Shown here one piece after another: positions 36,230 to 45,213 of a stretch of 64,000 nucleotides of DNA (the stretch's first letter is position 1; each line of letters opens with the position of its first letter). The notes below the pieces were generated by a model. That model was given only the letters and a program-made list of their open reading frames with translations, searched no databases and was not told the DNA's origin. Made by a program: the position numbers and the translations under genes. The stretch is from Flavobacterium amniphilum. Lineage in GTDB: Bacteria; Bacteroidota; Bacteroidia; Flavobacteriales; Flavobacteriaceae. The stretch lies in the NCBI RefSeq assembly GCF_023634845.1, contig NZ_JAMLJL010000001.1, positions 62,001 to 126,000 of the forward strand, written 5' to 3'.

Positions 36230-38302
36230 ATGAAAAACCATTCAAAAGCTGGCTTTATGGCTTTGCTATGCCTTGGAATCTCTCAGGGTTATGCACAGGA
36301 CAGCAAGTCGGACACCAAAAAACTGGAAGTAAAAAATCCGGGAATTGACCTTAACTTAATGGACCGTTCCGTAAAACCGGGAGACGATTTTTTCCGTTTC
36401 GTAAACGGAACCTGGTATGACAAAACTGAGATACCTGCTGACAAAACCCGTTGGGGAAGTTTTGACGAATTACGCCAAAATACTGATAAAGATGCTTTAG
36501 CAATCCTAAAAGAATATACTTCAAAAAAACTGGATCCTAAATCAGATCAGGCAAAAGCGGTCAATGTATACAAAACATACATGGACACTATTAGCCGTAA
36601 TAAAAAAGGGATCAAACCCTTAAAACCGTATTTAGCAAAAATTGACGCCATCAAATCGGTTCAGGATGTCAATAAATTAATCACTGAAATGACTCCGGAA
36701 GGTGGTACCGGTTTTTACAGTGCGGGTGTTGGCCCTGATGCTAAAAACTCTAACCGTAACGTAGTTTATATTGGTTTGGGAAGTCTTGGTTTACCGGACA
36801 GGGATTATTATGTTTCCGACGATAAAGATTCCAAAGAAAAACGTGAAAAATATGTAGCGCATGTGAGCAGAATGTTGCAATTCTTAGGCGAAAAACCTGC
36901 TGATGCCCAAAAAAGTGCAGAAAAAGTTTTGGCTTTGGAAATTGAAATGGCGCGTCCGCGATTAGACCGTGTGGAAAGACGTGACCGACGAAAAACGTAC
37001 AACCCTATGAGTCTTGCCGATTTACAAAAACTGACTCCTTCGGTAAACTGGAATTCTTATTTACAGGAGGTAGGTATCGGAAAAGTTGACACATTAGTCG
37101 TTTCACAACCAAAATACATGACTGCTCTGGAAGATGTTTTCAAAGCAAACAAAGTAGACGATTGGAAAGCTTATTTGCGTTGGACCCTAATCAATAAATC
37201 AACTGGGGTTTTAACAAGCGATATTGAAACAGCCAACTGGGAATTTTACAGTAAAACCTTAAAGGGAGCATTAAAACAACGTCCACGTGAAGAAAGAGCA
37301 CTACAAGTGGTAAACGGAACCGTTGGTGAAGCGTTGGGTAAATTATATGTGGAGAAAAAATTCCCTGCAGAAGCAAAAGACAAAGCAAAAGCAATGATTG
37401 CAAATATCTTTTTGGCTTTTGAAAACCGCATCAACAATTTGCCTTGGATGACGCCTGCAACCCGTAAAGGTGCTATAGACAAACTAAGAAAATCAACTGT
37501 AAAAATTGGATATCCTGATAAATGGGAGGACTATTCTGCATTGGTTATTGTTGGAAAAGAAGAAGGCGGAAATTACTACGACAACATGAAAAATGTAGCG
37601 CGTTGGGGCTTTGCCGAAAATGTGGCCGACTTGCATAAACCGGTTGATAAAACAGAATGGGGAATGTCACCACAAACGGTAAATGCGTATTATAACCCTG
37701 CTTATAATGAAATTGTATTCCCTGCAGCAATTTTACAACCTCCTTTCTATGATTACAAAGCGGATGAAGCTGTAAATTACGGTGGAATCGGTGCTGTTAT
37801 CGGACACGAAATATCTCACGGATTTGACGATTCAGGAGCACGTTACAATGCTGATGGAAATTTAATGAACTGGTGGACTGAAGATGATCTGAAACAATTT
37901 ACAGGTTTAGGCGGTGCATTGGCTGCCCAATATTCAGCTTTGGAACCACTGCCGGGTATTTTTGTGGATGGTAAATTTACTTTGGGTGAAAACATCGGAG
38001 ATTTAGGTGGTATCAATGCTGCTTATGACGGATTACAAATGTTCCTGAAGAAAAACGGAAGACCGGCTGATCTTGACGGATTTACTCCGGAACAGCGTTT
38101 CTTTATTTCATGGGGAACAATCTGGCGTTCAAAAATGAGGGATGAAGCAATCAAAAACCAGGTAAAAACAGATCCTCATACGCCTGACATGTACCGTGCT
38201 TACGTGCCGTTGCAAAACGTAGACGCTTTCTATGAAACATTCGGTATCAAGGAAGGTGACAAAATATATGTAAAACCGGAGAACAGAGTTAAAATCTGGT
38301 AA
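36230..38302 (+). CDS. M13-family zinc metallopeptidase (neprilysin/PepO-like)
   Basis: 690 residues with signal peptide (ends QGYAQ). N-terminal PepO-type helical domain, NPG-IDLN start, DDFFRFVNGTW. Catalytic site IGHEISHGFDDSG (HExxH) and third zinc ligand Glu in LGENIGDLGG; the C-terminus reads KPENRVKIW, as is typical. It degrades peptides in the periplasm or outside. The ATG is 1 bp after the preceding stop, so it is probably coupled to the BNR gene. Confidence 0.95.
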   Translation: MKNHSKAGFMALLCLGISQGYAQDSKSDTKKLEVKNPGIDLNLMDRSVKPGDDFFRFVNGTWYDKTEIPADKTRWGSFDELRQNTDKDALAILKEYTSKKLDPKSDQAKAVNVYKTYMDTISRNKKGIKPLKPYLAKIDAIKSVQDVNKLITEMTPEGGTGFYSAGVGPDAKNSNRNVVYIGLGSLGLPDRDYYVSDDKDSKEKREKYVAHVSRMLQFLGEKPADAQKSAEKVLALEIEMARPRLDRVERRDRRKTYNPMSLADLQKLTPSVNWNSYLQEVGIGKVDTLVVSQPKYMTALEDVFKANKVDDWKAYLRWTLINKSTGVLTSDIETANWEFYSKTLKGALKQRPREERALQVVNGTVGEALGKLYVEKKFPAEAKDKAKAMIANIFLAFENRINNLPWMTPATRKGAIDKLRKSTVKIGYPDKWEDYSALVIVGKEEGGNYYDNMKNVARWGFAENVADLHKPVDKTEWGMSPQTVNAYYNPAYNEIVFPAAILQPPFYDYKADEAVNYGGIGAVIGHEISHGFDDSGARYNADGNLMNWWTEDDLKQFTGLGGALAAQYSALEPLPGIFVDGKFTLGENIGDLGGINAAYDGLQMFLKKNGRPADLDGFTPEQRFFISWGTIWRSKMRDEAIKNQVKTDPHTPDMYRAYVPLQNVDAFYETFGIKEGDKIYVKPENRVKIW

Positions 38303-38320
38303 TCAGAATACTTAAAAATT

Positions 38321-38347
38321 AAAAGGCGCCTAAACAGCGCCTTTTTT
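38321..38347. terminator. Bidirectional terminator between M13 gene and DMT gene
   Basis: AAAAGGCGC/GCGCCTTTT with 7-nt loop and T-run; overlaps the 3' end of the convergent transporter gene. Confidence 0.85.
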
Positions 38348-39265
38348 ATTTCCTTTCCGTAATGAATAATTAATCAGATAAATTCCTGCGATCACAAAAC
38401 AAACTCCGGTCACAATAGCAATGGTCAGAGGTTCATTAAAAATTAAACTTCCCAATACAACGGCAATAATCGGGTTTATATAAGCGTAGATACTGCTTAG
38501 TTCCGTTGGAAGTTTCTGCAAAGCATAAATGAATGCAATAAATGTTGTTATTGATCCGAAAACCACTAAATAAGCAATTGACAGCCAGGCTTCAGACGGA
38601 ATTTCTTCCAATCTGACCGATCTTCCGGTGGCTCCCGTATACGCAAAAAGCATGATGCACGAAATAATCATCTGCAATCCCAGACTGAAATACGGATTGA
38701 AACTGGCCGCCTTCTTCTTAGTATACAAACTTCCGGTTGCCCAAGTCATGGTAGCAATAACTGACAAGATAATCCCGAATTGGAAATCGGGACGTAATAA
38801 ATCGGCTAAATAATCGGAAAAAACGATACAAACCCCTCCAAAACTAACCAGTAAACCTATAATAGAGAGCTTTGATAATTTTTCTCCCTGAAAAAAACTA
38901 ATGATTACAATCCATAAAGGAAAAATAGCCCCGATAATGGCTCCTAATCCGCTGGATATAAATTTCACACCCCATGTACTCAAACCATTACTCAAAACAA
39001 AATTTAATATACTCAGTATGAAAATGGTTTTCCATTGTTTCTTTTTGGGCCAGGGTTCTTTTTTCCAAACGAAGTACAACACATAAAATCCACCGCCTAT
39101 AAACTGGCGTATGGCAGCAAGTTGCAAAGCCGGCATGTGCTTCACACCTTCTTTACTGGCCAGCCATGTGGTGCCCCAGAAAAAACTTACCCATATCAGA
39201 GCCAGCACAGGTAAACCAATGGATTGTGATTTCTGTGTGATGGTATTTTTTATTTTAGATAACAT
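38330..39265 (-). CDS. EamA/DMT-superfamily transporter
   Basis: 311 residues with ten hydrophobic helices in two EamA repeats (about 17-150 and 165-300). Characteristic WVSFFWGTTWLASKEG and the second-repeat ending YAYINPIIAVVLGSLIFNEPLT. Drug/metabolite exporters of the inner membrane; substrate unknown. Its start overlaps the stop of the upstream epimerase-like gene by 1 bp (TAATG), so they are coupled. Confidence 0.9.
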   Translation of the reverse strand: MLSKIKNTITQKSQSIGLPVLALIWVSFFWGTTWLASKEGVKHMPALQLAAIRQFIGGGFYVLYFVWKKEPWPKKKQWKTIFILSILNFVLSNGLSTWGVKFISSGLGAIIGAIFPLWIVIISFFQGEKLSKLSIIGLLVSFGGVCIVFSDYLADLLRPDFQFGIILSVIATMTWATGSLYTKKKAASFNPYFSLGLQMIISCIMLFAYTGATGRSVRLEEIPSEAWLSIAYLVVFGSITTFIAFIYALQKLPTELSSIYAYINPIIAVVLGSLIFNEPLTIAIVTGVCFVIAGIYLINYSLRKGNKKGAV

Positions 39266-40068
39266 TAGTAAAGTTCCAATTTAAATGAATAGTCTAATTT
39301 TTTTTCAACTTTGCAGGATGCAATCACTTTTCCGGTTGATGAATTGTCTTTGGAAAATTGTGGCAACGGCAAATTCAGTTTACTGGCTTTTTGGGTATAA
39401 TAAGCAGCTCTTGATGGGTGAAAAGGTGCTACTCCGTTAAAAATTTCACCCCAACTTTCTTTTTCAAGGATCTTAGTTATGATTCCGATACAATCTTCTT
39501 TATGAATTAAGTTAACGGGCATTTGTGGATTTTCCAGATTATTTCTTCCCGCCAGATGTTTTACAGGATGTCTGTCTTCACCAATCAATCCACCAAATCT
39601 GAGAATTGTCGTTTTAAAGTTAGTGTTAGCTTTCAACATATTTTCGATTTCCATTAACTGTTTTCCGCTTTCGGTTTCAGGATTTGGAACCGTTTCTTCT
39701 GAAACCAATCCGTCATTATCACCATACACCGATGTTGAACTGATAAAAAGTAGTTGACTGATTTCCGAAGCTTCGATAAAGCGGATGAGATTTTGCATTT
39801 TTTCCACAAAACTATTTGAACCGTCCGTCTTTACTTTTGGCGGAATGTCAATTATTAAAACCTGAGATCCTTCCAGAAATCCATTTACATCACCTTCAAT
39901 ATTCTTTTCATTTAAACACAGTAGAAACGGATTTATTTTCAAACCTTCCAAAACAATTATTTTGTCAGTGGATGTTGTTGAACCTTTTACCGGAAATCCT
40001 ACTGCAATCAATTTTTCAGCCAAGGGTAAACCCAGCCAGCCACAACCTAAAATACTAATTTGCATCAT
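39265..40068 (-). CDS. NAD(P)-dependent epimerase/dehydratase-like protein
   Basis: 267 residues. Rossmann glycine motif ILGCGWLGLPLAEKL at the N-terminus, and STSVYGDNDG with the Tyr of the SDR active site; a catalytic Lys is not obvious at the usual YxxxK spacing. Resembles the YeeZ-like group of extended SDR proteins. Substrate unknown. Overlaps the M28 gene by 14 bp upstream and the DMT gene by 1 bp downstream, so the three form one operon. Confidence 0.82.
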   Translation of the reverse strand: MMQISILGCGWLGLPLAEKLIAVGFPVKGSTTSTDKIIVLEGLKINPFLLCLNEKNIEGDVNGFLEGSQVLIIDIPPKVKTDGSNSFVEKMQNLIRFIEASEISQLLFISSTSVYGDNDGLVSEETVPNPETESGKQLMEIENMLKANTNFKTTILRFGGLIGEDRHPVKHLAGRNNLENPQMPVNLIHKEDCIGIITKILEKESWGEIFNGVAPFHPSRAAYYTQKASKLNLPLPQFSKDNSSTGKVIASCKVEKKLDYSFKLELY

Positions 40069-42406
40069 CAGTATTTACAGTTAATTTTTTACGGGCTGTT
40101 ATTTTTGGAGTTGGCTTTATTTTTTGTTCAATAACTATGGCATCGTTTAAAATAAAAGGTGTCGGCATCATCCAATCCCTTCTTTTGGCAATACTGAACA
40201 ATGGATTTTCCAATAAATCAAACGAACTTTCCTTCAATTCCATATCCAGTTTTTGAGCAGTGGAAATTTCAAACTCCATCGTTAAAGGAATATTATCCAC
40301 CACATAATACGTTACCAGTTTATTTTTTGCCGAACCGCCAATTTTACTTTTCATTTCGATTGGCCTTACACCGTTAGCGATTAAATTATTGACTTTACCC
40401 TTATTTAAAAAGATGTCATAACGGTTAACTTTACGGTTAGGTGTTATCACAATTTTTAAATATCTTTTGTTTCCGATTACCGAATCTTTGACAAAATCAA
40501 TAGTTGGCAATTTCAGACTTTTAACCGGTGCATCCGCCATCAATGTCAGTTTCGTTTTATACTTGCTGTACATTTTATTTTTGTTCAGTATTTCTGCCGA
40601 AACTGCTTTATCGCCTAAATATCCTTTTGTCCATTCATCCAGGTTTACATCAAAAGTTGCCCAATGTGCTTTTTGTTGGTCTACATTAAAAATATACACC
40701 AAGCTGTTTGGTTTCGCTTTTCCTTTTTCATATCCTGACGACTGGTGTGCTTTAACAAAAAAGGCCATAGACAATCCGAAAAACAATAAGGCCCACAGTT
40801 TTTTCCGGGTAAAAGAACCAAAAACCGGCAGTAACAATCCGAATATCAAAACGGTTAAGACGGCACTTACCACCAGAATTTTCAATCCTAAACCAATTGG
40901 GAACATTTCCACAAAAGGAGCTAGAATTACCAAAGTAGGAATTGCCAGAACCAAATTCAGAAGAGGATTTGATTTTTGCGTAACCACATGATACCCTAAC
41001 AACAGCGTACTTGCCAGAACCGGTAAAATATAAAATCCGGCACCCTGCAATTTAAATGCAATCGCCGCATTGATGATCAGCCAGAAAAACAAAGGCGCAA
41101 CCAACTGATTATATTCCAATGGCTTTTGCTCTTTGCTATGATAGAACAGGAAGCAAACAGCTAAAGTCAGCGATACAAACGCATAAATATAATCATGACC
41201 GTTATACGTAAAACCCTGTTGGATTTCTGTGTATTGCGGATACCATTTCAAAAGTAATTTCCATCCGAAAAAAGCAATCAATCCTGAGACAATCAACGCA
41301 CCCAGAAAAGGCAAAAATCCCTGAAATATTTTCCCGGGTAACAAGATTTGCTTTCCGATTCCCACGAACAGAAATGCAAGAAAAAGTACCGATGCCAAAA
41401 TCAGCATAGGAAAAACCCAATCAAACGGATACGTCACAAAAGCATACGGAATATTGAAATATACTTTATCCTCCTGTGAATTAAAATCAGTCAGATCAGC
41501 ATTGGCAAAATATTTCAGCAACGGAAACAAATTGGCGCCCTGATGCATCAATGAATTCCGGTTTAAATTTTCGTAATTATCCTGCTGCGTATGGTAATTG
41601 AAATGATTATCGATAAAGGCAAAATTAAATCCCTGTATGTTTCCCTGTTGTCTGAAAACCGTCAGATCGGTGTCATTAGGAAGCATTTTATAAATGCTGT
41701 ACATTAAAGAGTTAGAAACTGTGTAGCTGGAATTTCCTTTTTGGAAAGCATCAATCATTTTAGCATTCCCTTCATTCGTTTCCATCAGCATGTAACCCGG
41801 CCCTGCCGAACCGCGTGCTTCAAAATTTATGGCAAGGCCAACTTCCTTTGCCCATTTGTGCTGTGTTACGAAAAGTGCCGCACCATTCAATCCCAGTTCT
41901 TCTGCATCAGTAAACAATAAAATAATATCATTTTTAGGTTGCTGTTTATTCGCCTGGTACGCTCTTACGCATTCTAAAATAACGGCAACCCCGCTGGCAT
42001 CATCACTGGCACCCAATGACTTCGAGTGCGGTGCACTATCATAGTGTGATAATAATAAAAGTGCTTTTGAGCCGGATGAACCTTTAATTTTGGCCAGGAC
42101 ATTTTTGGATTTGACCAATGTTCCGCCGTCAGAAAGTGTGAAACCTTCCTGAACTTCAGGTTTTAATCCAAGGGATTGTAACTCATTAAAAAGATATTTT
42201 GCAACTGTTTCATGATTGGCTGAACCCACATAATGGGGTTGCTTTGTCATGGCTTTTACTTTTTCCAACGCTCTTTTAGTGGAAAATTCTGTAGTCGTGT
42301 ACTCTTTAGAAGCATCGTACTGGGGTGTCATGGAATAGAAGACCAGAAATAAAACAACTACGATACATAAGAATGAAGAAAATGCTGTGGTGTTGGACTT
42401 TTGCAT
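40055..42406 (-). CDS. M28-family membrane metallopeptidase
   Basis: 783 residues. N-terminal anchor (about 10-26), then the M28 zinc peptidase domain (about 40-310) with ligands in LLSHYDSAP, GASDDASGV, DAEELGLNG, NFEARG and DNHFNYHTQQD. From about 325 there are eight or nine membrane helices, then a C-terminal extracytoplasmic beta domain (about 590-770). This is the ERMP1-like architecture. Probably an aminopeptidase facing the periplasm. Downstream genes overlap it; upstream zinc-ribbon gene ends 2 bp before its ATG. Confidence 0.92.
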   Translation of the reverse strand: MQKSNTTAFSSFLCIVVVLFLVFYSMTPQYDASKEYTTTEFSTKRALEKVKAMTKQPHYVGSANHETVAKYLFNELQSLGLKPEVQEGFTLSDGGTLVKSKNVLAKIKGSSGSKALLLLSHYDSAPHSKSLGASDDASGVAVILECVRAYQANKQQPKNDIILLFTDAEELGLNGAALFVTQHKWAKEVGLAINFEARGSAGPGYMLMETNEGNAKMIDAFQKGNSSYTVSNSLMYSIYKMLPNDTDLTVFRQQGNIQGFNFAFIDNHFNYHTQQDNYENLNRNSLMHQGANLFPLLKYFANADLTDFNSQEDKVYFNIPYAFVTYPFDWVFPMLILASVLFLAFLFVGIGKQILLPGKIFQGFLPFLGALIVSGLIAFFGWKLLLKWYPQYTEIQQGFTYNGHDYIYAFVSLTLAVCFLFYHSKEQKPLEYNQLVAPLFFWLIINAAIAFKLQGAGFYILPVLASTLLLGYHVVTQKSNPLLNLVLAIPTLVILAPFVEMFPIGLGLKILVVSAVLTVLIFGLLLPVFGSFTRKKLWALLFFGLSMAFFVKAHQSSGYEKGKAKPNSLVYIFNVDQQKAHWATFDVNLDEWTKGYLGDKAVSAEILNKNKMYSKYKTKLTLMADAPVKSLKLPTIDFVKDSVIGNKRYLKIVITPNRKVNRYDIFLNKGKVNNLIANGVRPIEMKSKIGGSAKNKLVTYYVVDNIPLTMEFEISTAQKLDMELKESSFDLLENPLFSIAKRRDWMMPTPFILNDAIVIEQKIKPTPKITARKKLTVNTDDAN

Positions 42407-42408
42407 AA

Positions 42409-42756
42409 TTAACTGTCTTTTTTAACTAACACATAACTTTCGTTTTCAATGGCCATGTAGCCCTGATCATATAGAAAATAATATGTGTTACCGGTTTTGG
42501 TAGTATAGATTGAGGTGAAATATTCGAAATCGAAACCTTTGGCCAGCAATTTACTTTTGGTTGCTTTTGCTTTGCCTTCCGGGTTAAGCTCGGTGAGGAT
42601 ACGGTAGTTTTTGCGCAACTTATTATTAATGTTCCGCATCAGGTTGTTACTGTCTTTATTCATTTTGTTATTGTAGCTATTCCGACAGCCGTCGCTACAA
42701 AACTTTTTGTCTTCACGTCCAAGGATTTTTTCCCCGCATTCCAGGCAACTTCTCAT
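42409..42756 (-). CDS. Small zinc-ribbon protein of unknown function
   Basis: 115 residues. The N-terminus has four Cys in two pairs, CLECGEKI and KFCSDGCR, the pattern of a zinc ribbon of the DUF2116 or FCS type, followed by a basic region (SYNNKMNKDSN) and a globular C-terminus with FDFEYFTSIYTTKTGNTYYF. Nucleic-acid binding is possible. Start overlaps the stop of the upstream YfiT-like gene (ATGA). Confidence 0.8.
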   Translation of the reverse strand: MRSCLECGEKILGREDKKFCSDGCRNSYNNKMNKDSNNLMRNINNKLRKNYRILTELNPEGKAKATKSKLLAKGFDFEYFTSIYTTKTGNTYYFLYDQGYMAIENESYVLVKKDS

Positions 42757-43295
42757 AGGCTGAATTCTCCTTTATATTGCAAAGCCTGTCTGATGTGTGC
42801 CAAATGGTGTTCACAGTGCCATTGGTAAATTCCCAATCCTTCCTTGATTGTAAACAATCTTTGGTGCTGTGGATGAAAATACATCCTGTTCCAGTCACTC
42901 TCAGATAGGTTTTCCAAAACTTGTGTCCAACGTGCATGAACGCCTTCTATAATTTTCAGTGAAGCCGAAATGTCATTATTGAGACCGTCATAGAGTTCAG
43001 CCCAAAGACCTTCTTCATAAGGCCGGATCACCGGCGATTCTTCGGTCAGTGCCAATTTGATCCTGATCAGCGCATTCATGTGGCTATCGGCTAAATGATG
43101 TACAACCTGCTTGACAGACCATCCTTCAGGACGGTAATGCCAGTTCAATTCATCCGGAGATAAATCCCCAACTGCTTTTTTTAATAGGTCAGGAAATTCG
43201 GCAATGGTTCTTTTCCAGCGCTCCAGATGACTACTGCAGAAGTCTTCGGGAAAATGGAAACTTCCGATTGGAAATTTTAAAAGTTCAAGATTCAT
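42753..43295 (-). CDS. DinB-fold YfiT/BstA-like putative thiol transferase
   Basis: 180 residues. Four-helix DinB fold with the three metal-binding His positions: VVHHLADSH (about 66-71) and WHCEHHLAHI (about 160-168). N-terminus FPIGSFHFPEDF is typical of the YfiT/BstA group, metal-dependent enzymes that transfer bacillithiol in Firmicutes. Whether this organism uses bacillithiol is not shown by this window. Confidence 0.88.
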   Translation of the reverse strand: MNLELLKFPIGSFHFPEDFCSSHLERWKRTIAEFPDLLKKAVGDLSPDELNWHYRPEGWSVKQVVHHLADSHMNALIRIKLALTEESPVIRPYEEGLWAELYDGLNNDISASLKIIEGVHARWTQVLENLSESDWNRMYFHPQHQRLFTIKEGLGIYQWHCEHHLAHIRQALQYKGEFSL

Positions 43296-43297
43296 AA

Positions 43298-44083
43298 TTA
43301 ATTAAAAGTGATATCTATATATTCTTCAGATTTTACTTTATGACCGTTTATTATTGCAGGTTTCCACAATTTCATTTCTTCAATAACTCTTTTAAGTTCG
43401 TCTTTTAAGTATTTCATATACCTTCTGTTTTCCGGTTTAATGTTATGCGTAAACAATTCATTACTGATTGTTTGCGCTTTACCGTTTTGATCAACTACAA
43501 TTTTAATACTAACATATTCTCTTTCATTATTTTTCATCTTTCCATACTTCCAATCTTTAGGCAGGATAAATTCTTTAAGTAAAATATCTTCAACCTGGAC
43601 TGCATCATTAGTATTCGGATATATTGCATTTTCATCAACTTCAAAATAGTTATAAACTTTTGATTTCCATCTCGAATCTGAGATTTCATGTGCCTTTTTT
43701 AATAATTTCTGAATATAATTTTCTCCGAATCTCTTACATATTACACTGTCCATACAATAGCCGTAACAATTTGAAAGTCCAGTACAATTTTCACCTAAAA
43801 AATCATATTCAATACCATCCTTTTTAAGTAATTCAATGAATTCATCTTCATATTTCTGAAATATACCGAATTCTGCAAAAACTAATTTATTATTTTCAAT
43901 ATCTCTGATTGCTCTTTTATATTCTTTCATGCAATCTGCATCTTTAGAATCAAAATCATGAACATATTTTTTATCAAACACAATTACTTTTTCAACTTTT
44001 TTATCAATCGATGACTCTTGAACTGGTTCTTTACATGAATTCAAAATTAATCCCACTATGATAAAAAATGAAAATAATCTCAT
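43298..44083 (-). CDS. Lipoprotein with TonB-like C-terminal domain
   Basis: 261 residues from ATG 44081-44083, which gives a good lipoprotein signal (RLFSFFIIVGLILNSC). The longer frame to 44107 adds eight codons and spoils it. Several Cys occur near 85-110 (NCTGLSNCYGYC, VICKRF). The C-terminal segment VIEEMKLWKPAIINGHKVKSEE resembles the W-x-P-x-x-x-N-G-x-x-V pattern of TonB C-terminal domains in Bacteroidota. Function unknown. Confidence 0.7.
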   Translation of the reverse strand: MRLFSFFIIVGLILNSCKEPVQESSIDKKVEKVIVFDKKYVHDFDSKDADCMKEYKRAIRDIENNKLVFAEFGIFQKYEDEFIELLKKDGIEYDFLGENCTGLSNCYGYCMDSVICKRFGENYIQKLLKKAHEISDSRWKSKVYNYFEVDENAIYPNTNDAVQVEDILLKEFILPKDWKYGKMKNNEREYVSIKIVVDQNGKAQTISNELFTHNIKPENRRYMKYLKDELKRVIEEMKLWKPAIINGHKVKSEEYIDITFN

Positions 44084-44103
44084 TTCTTGTATTAGCCTGA
44101 AAA

Positions 44104-44592
44104 TCATTTTTTAGCTTTTTTGAATTCGAATGTCAGTTCTTTTTTGGCGTCTTCTTCAAAAACATAAACATTCATTCCGTTTTTGGATTTTTCATAGGTA
44201 ATCCCTTCAAACCACACTTTGTTTTTTTCGATTTTCACCAACTTAAACTCTTCCTGGATCGATTGGTTGATAGGTTGCAATTCAACATTGAAATGTCTTA
44301 TTTTCAAAACCAGGGTATTGCTTTTTTGTTCAATATGCCCCAATTCATAGAAAAAAACGGCGTTGTCCCGCATCATTTTAAAACAGAACATCATGGTATT
44401 GCCGCTGGGAACACCCCAATTTTCTTCACTGTAACCAAAAGCAGAATCGGCCACCCAATTCCCGCTTATCCATTTCACATCCTGAAGCGTTGCAGCCGGA
44501 CTGGTCTGTCCCGCCTCCAATCGGATTGTGTTTTGTCCCACCATCGATTGCAATGACCAAAAAAGTAATAGCACTGAAATTGCTTTTTTCAT
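44104..44592 (-). CDS. DUF6265 family secreted protein
   Basis: 162 residues from ATG 44590-44592, beginning a signal peptide (KKAISVLLLFWSLQSMVGQ). The mature part matches DUF6265: VKWISGNWVADSAFGYSEENWGVPSGNTMMFCFKM and a lipocalin-like run of strands. Probably binds a small ligand; unknown. The frame to 44619 is rejected because the signal peptide would become internal. Confidence 0.78.
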   Translation of the reverse strand: MKKAISVLLLFWSLQSMVGQNTIRLEAGQTSPAATLQDVKWISGNWVADSAFGYSEENWGVPSGNTMMFCFKMMRDNAVFFYELGHIEQKSNTLVLKIRHFNVELQPINQSIQEEFKLVKIEKNKVWFEGITYEKSKNGMNVYVFEEDAKKELTFEFKKAKK

Positions 44593-44776
44593 AAAACCGG
44601 CATAAGTGATTTCCTTCAAATATAGTTAAAAAAATCCACTTTCAAACGACAACAAACGGTTACAAACGAAATTAAATGCTTCACTACCGAATAAAAAGAA
44701 TCAATCAACACATCTTTGCATTGTCGAATGAAGACAATAGTAAATCAATAACAGTAACATTTAAATTTTACAAGCC

Positions 44777-45109
44777 ATGAATGCATTAAAAAACAAAGTA
44801 CAATTAATCGGACATGTAGGTCAGGAACCTGAAATCAAAACCCTCGAGGGCGGAAGAAAGTTAGCCAAACTTACCCTGGCCACAAACGAATCCTACTACA
44901 ATGATAAAAAGGAAAAAATAACCGACACCCAATGGCACAACCTTACGGCCTGGGGTAAAACCGCCGAAATCATCGAGAGCTTTGTAAACAAGGGAAAAGA
45001 AATCATGATTGAAGGAAAATTAACCTATAACAGCTGGGAAGATAAAAACGGTGATAAACGTTATTCAACCGAAATTGTAATCAATGAATTACTTTTATTA
45101 GGAAAATAA
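44777..45109 (+). CDS. ssb: Short single-stranded DNA-binding protein
   Basis: 110 residues, one OB fold (NKVQLIGHVGQEPEIKTLEGG, LTLATNESY, WHNLTAWGKTAE, GKEIMIEGKLTYNSW). It lacks the glycine-rich linker and acidic DDIPF-like tail of a normal SSB, which dock partner proteins. So it is a short SSB, probably an auxiliary copy (in repair, competence or stress) rather than the replicative one. Single gene with a hairpin (45116-45137) after its stop. Confidence 0.93.
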   Translation: MNALKNKVQLIGHVGQEPEIKTLEGGRKLAKLTLATNESYYNDKKEKITDTQWHNLTAWGKTAEIIESFVNKGKEIMIEGKLTYNSWEDKNGDKRYSTEIVINELLLLGK

Positions 45110-45115
45110 CAAAAC

Positions 45116-45137
45116 AGAGTGCGTTAACTCGCACTCT
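45116..45137 (+). terminator. Hairpin downstream of ssb
   Basis: Perfect 8-bp stem AGAGTGCG/CGCACTCT, 6-nt loop TTAACT; only a weak T-tract follows. Confidence 0.6.
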
Positions 45138-45213
45138 ATTACATATTTAACAAAATTATCGTTAAATTCTACAAAGAATTAGTTAGTTTTGTGAAAAAAC
45201 TACAAGCTTTACA

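Noticed and set aside
40467..40991. 174-residue plus-strand frame opposite the M28 peptidase
   Set aside because: Antisense shadow of a well-supported gene; no motif, no promoter.
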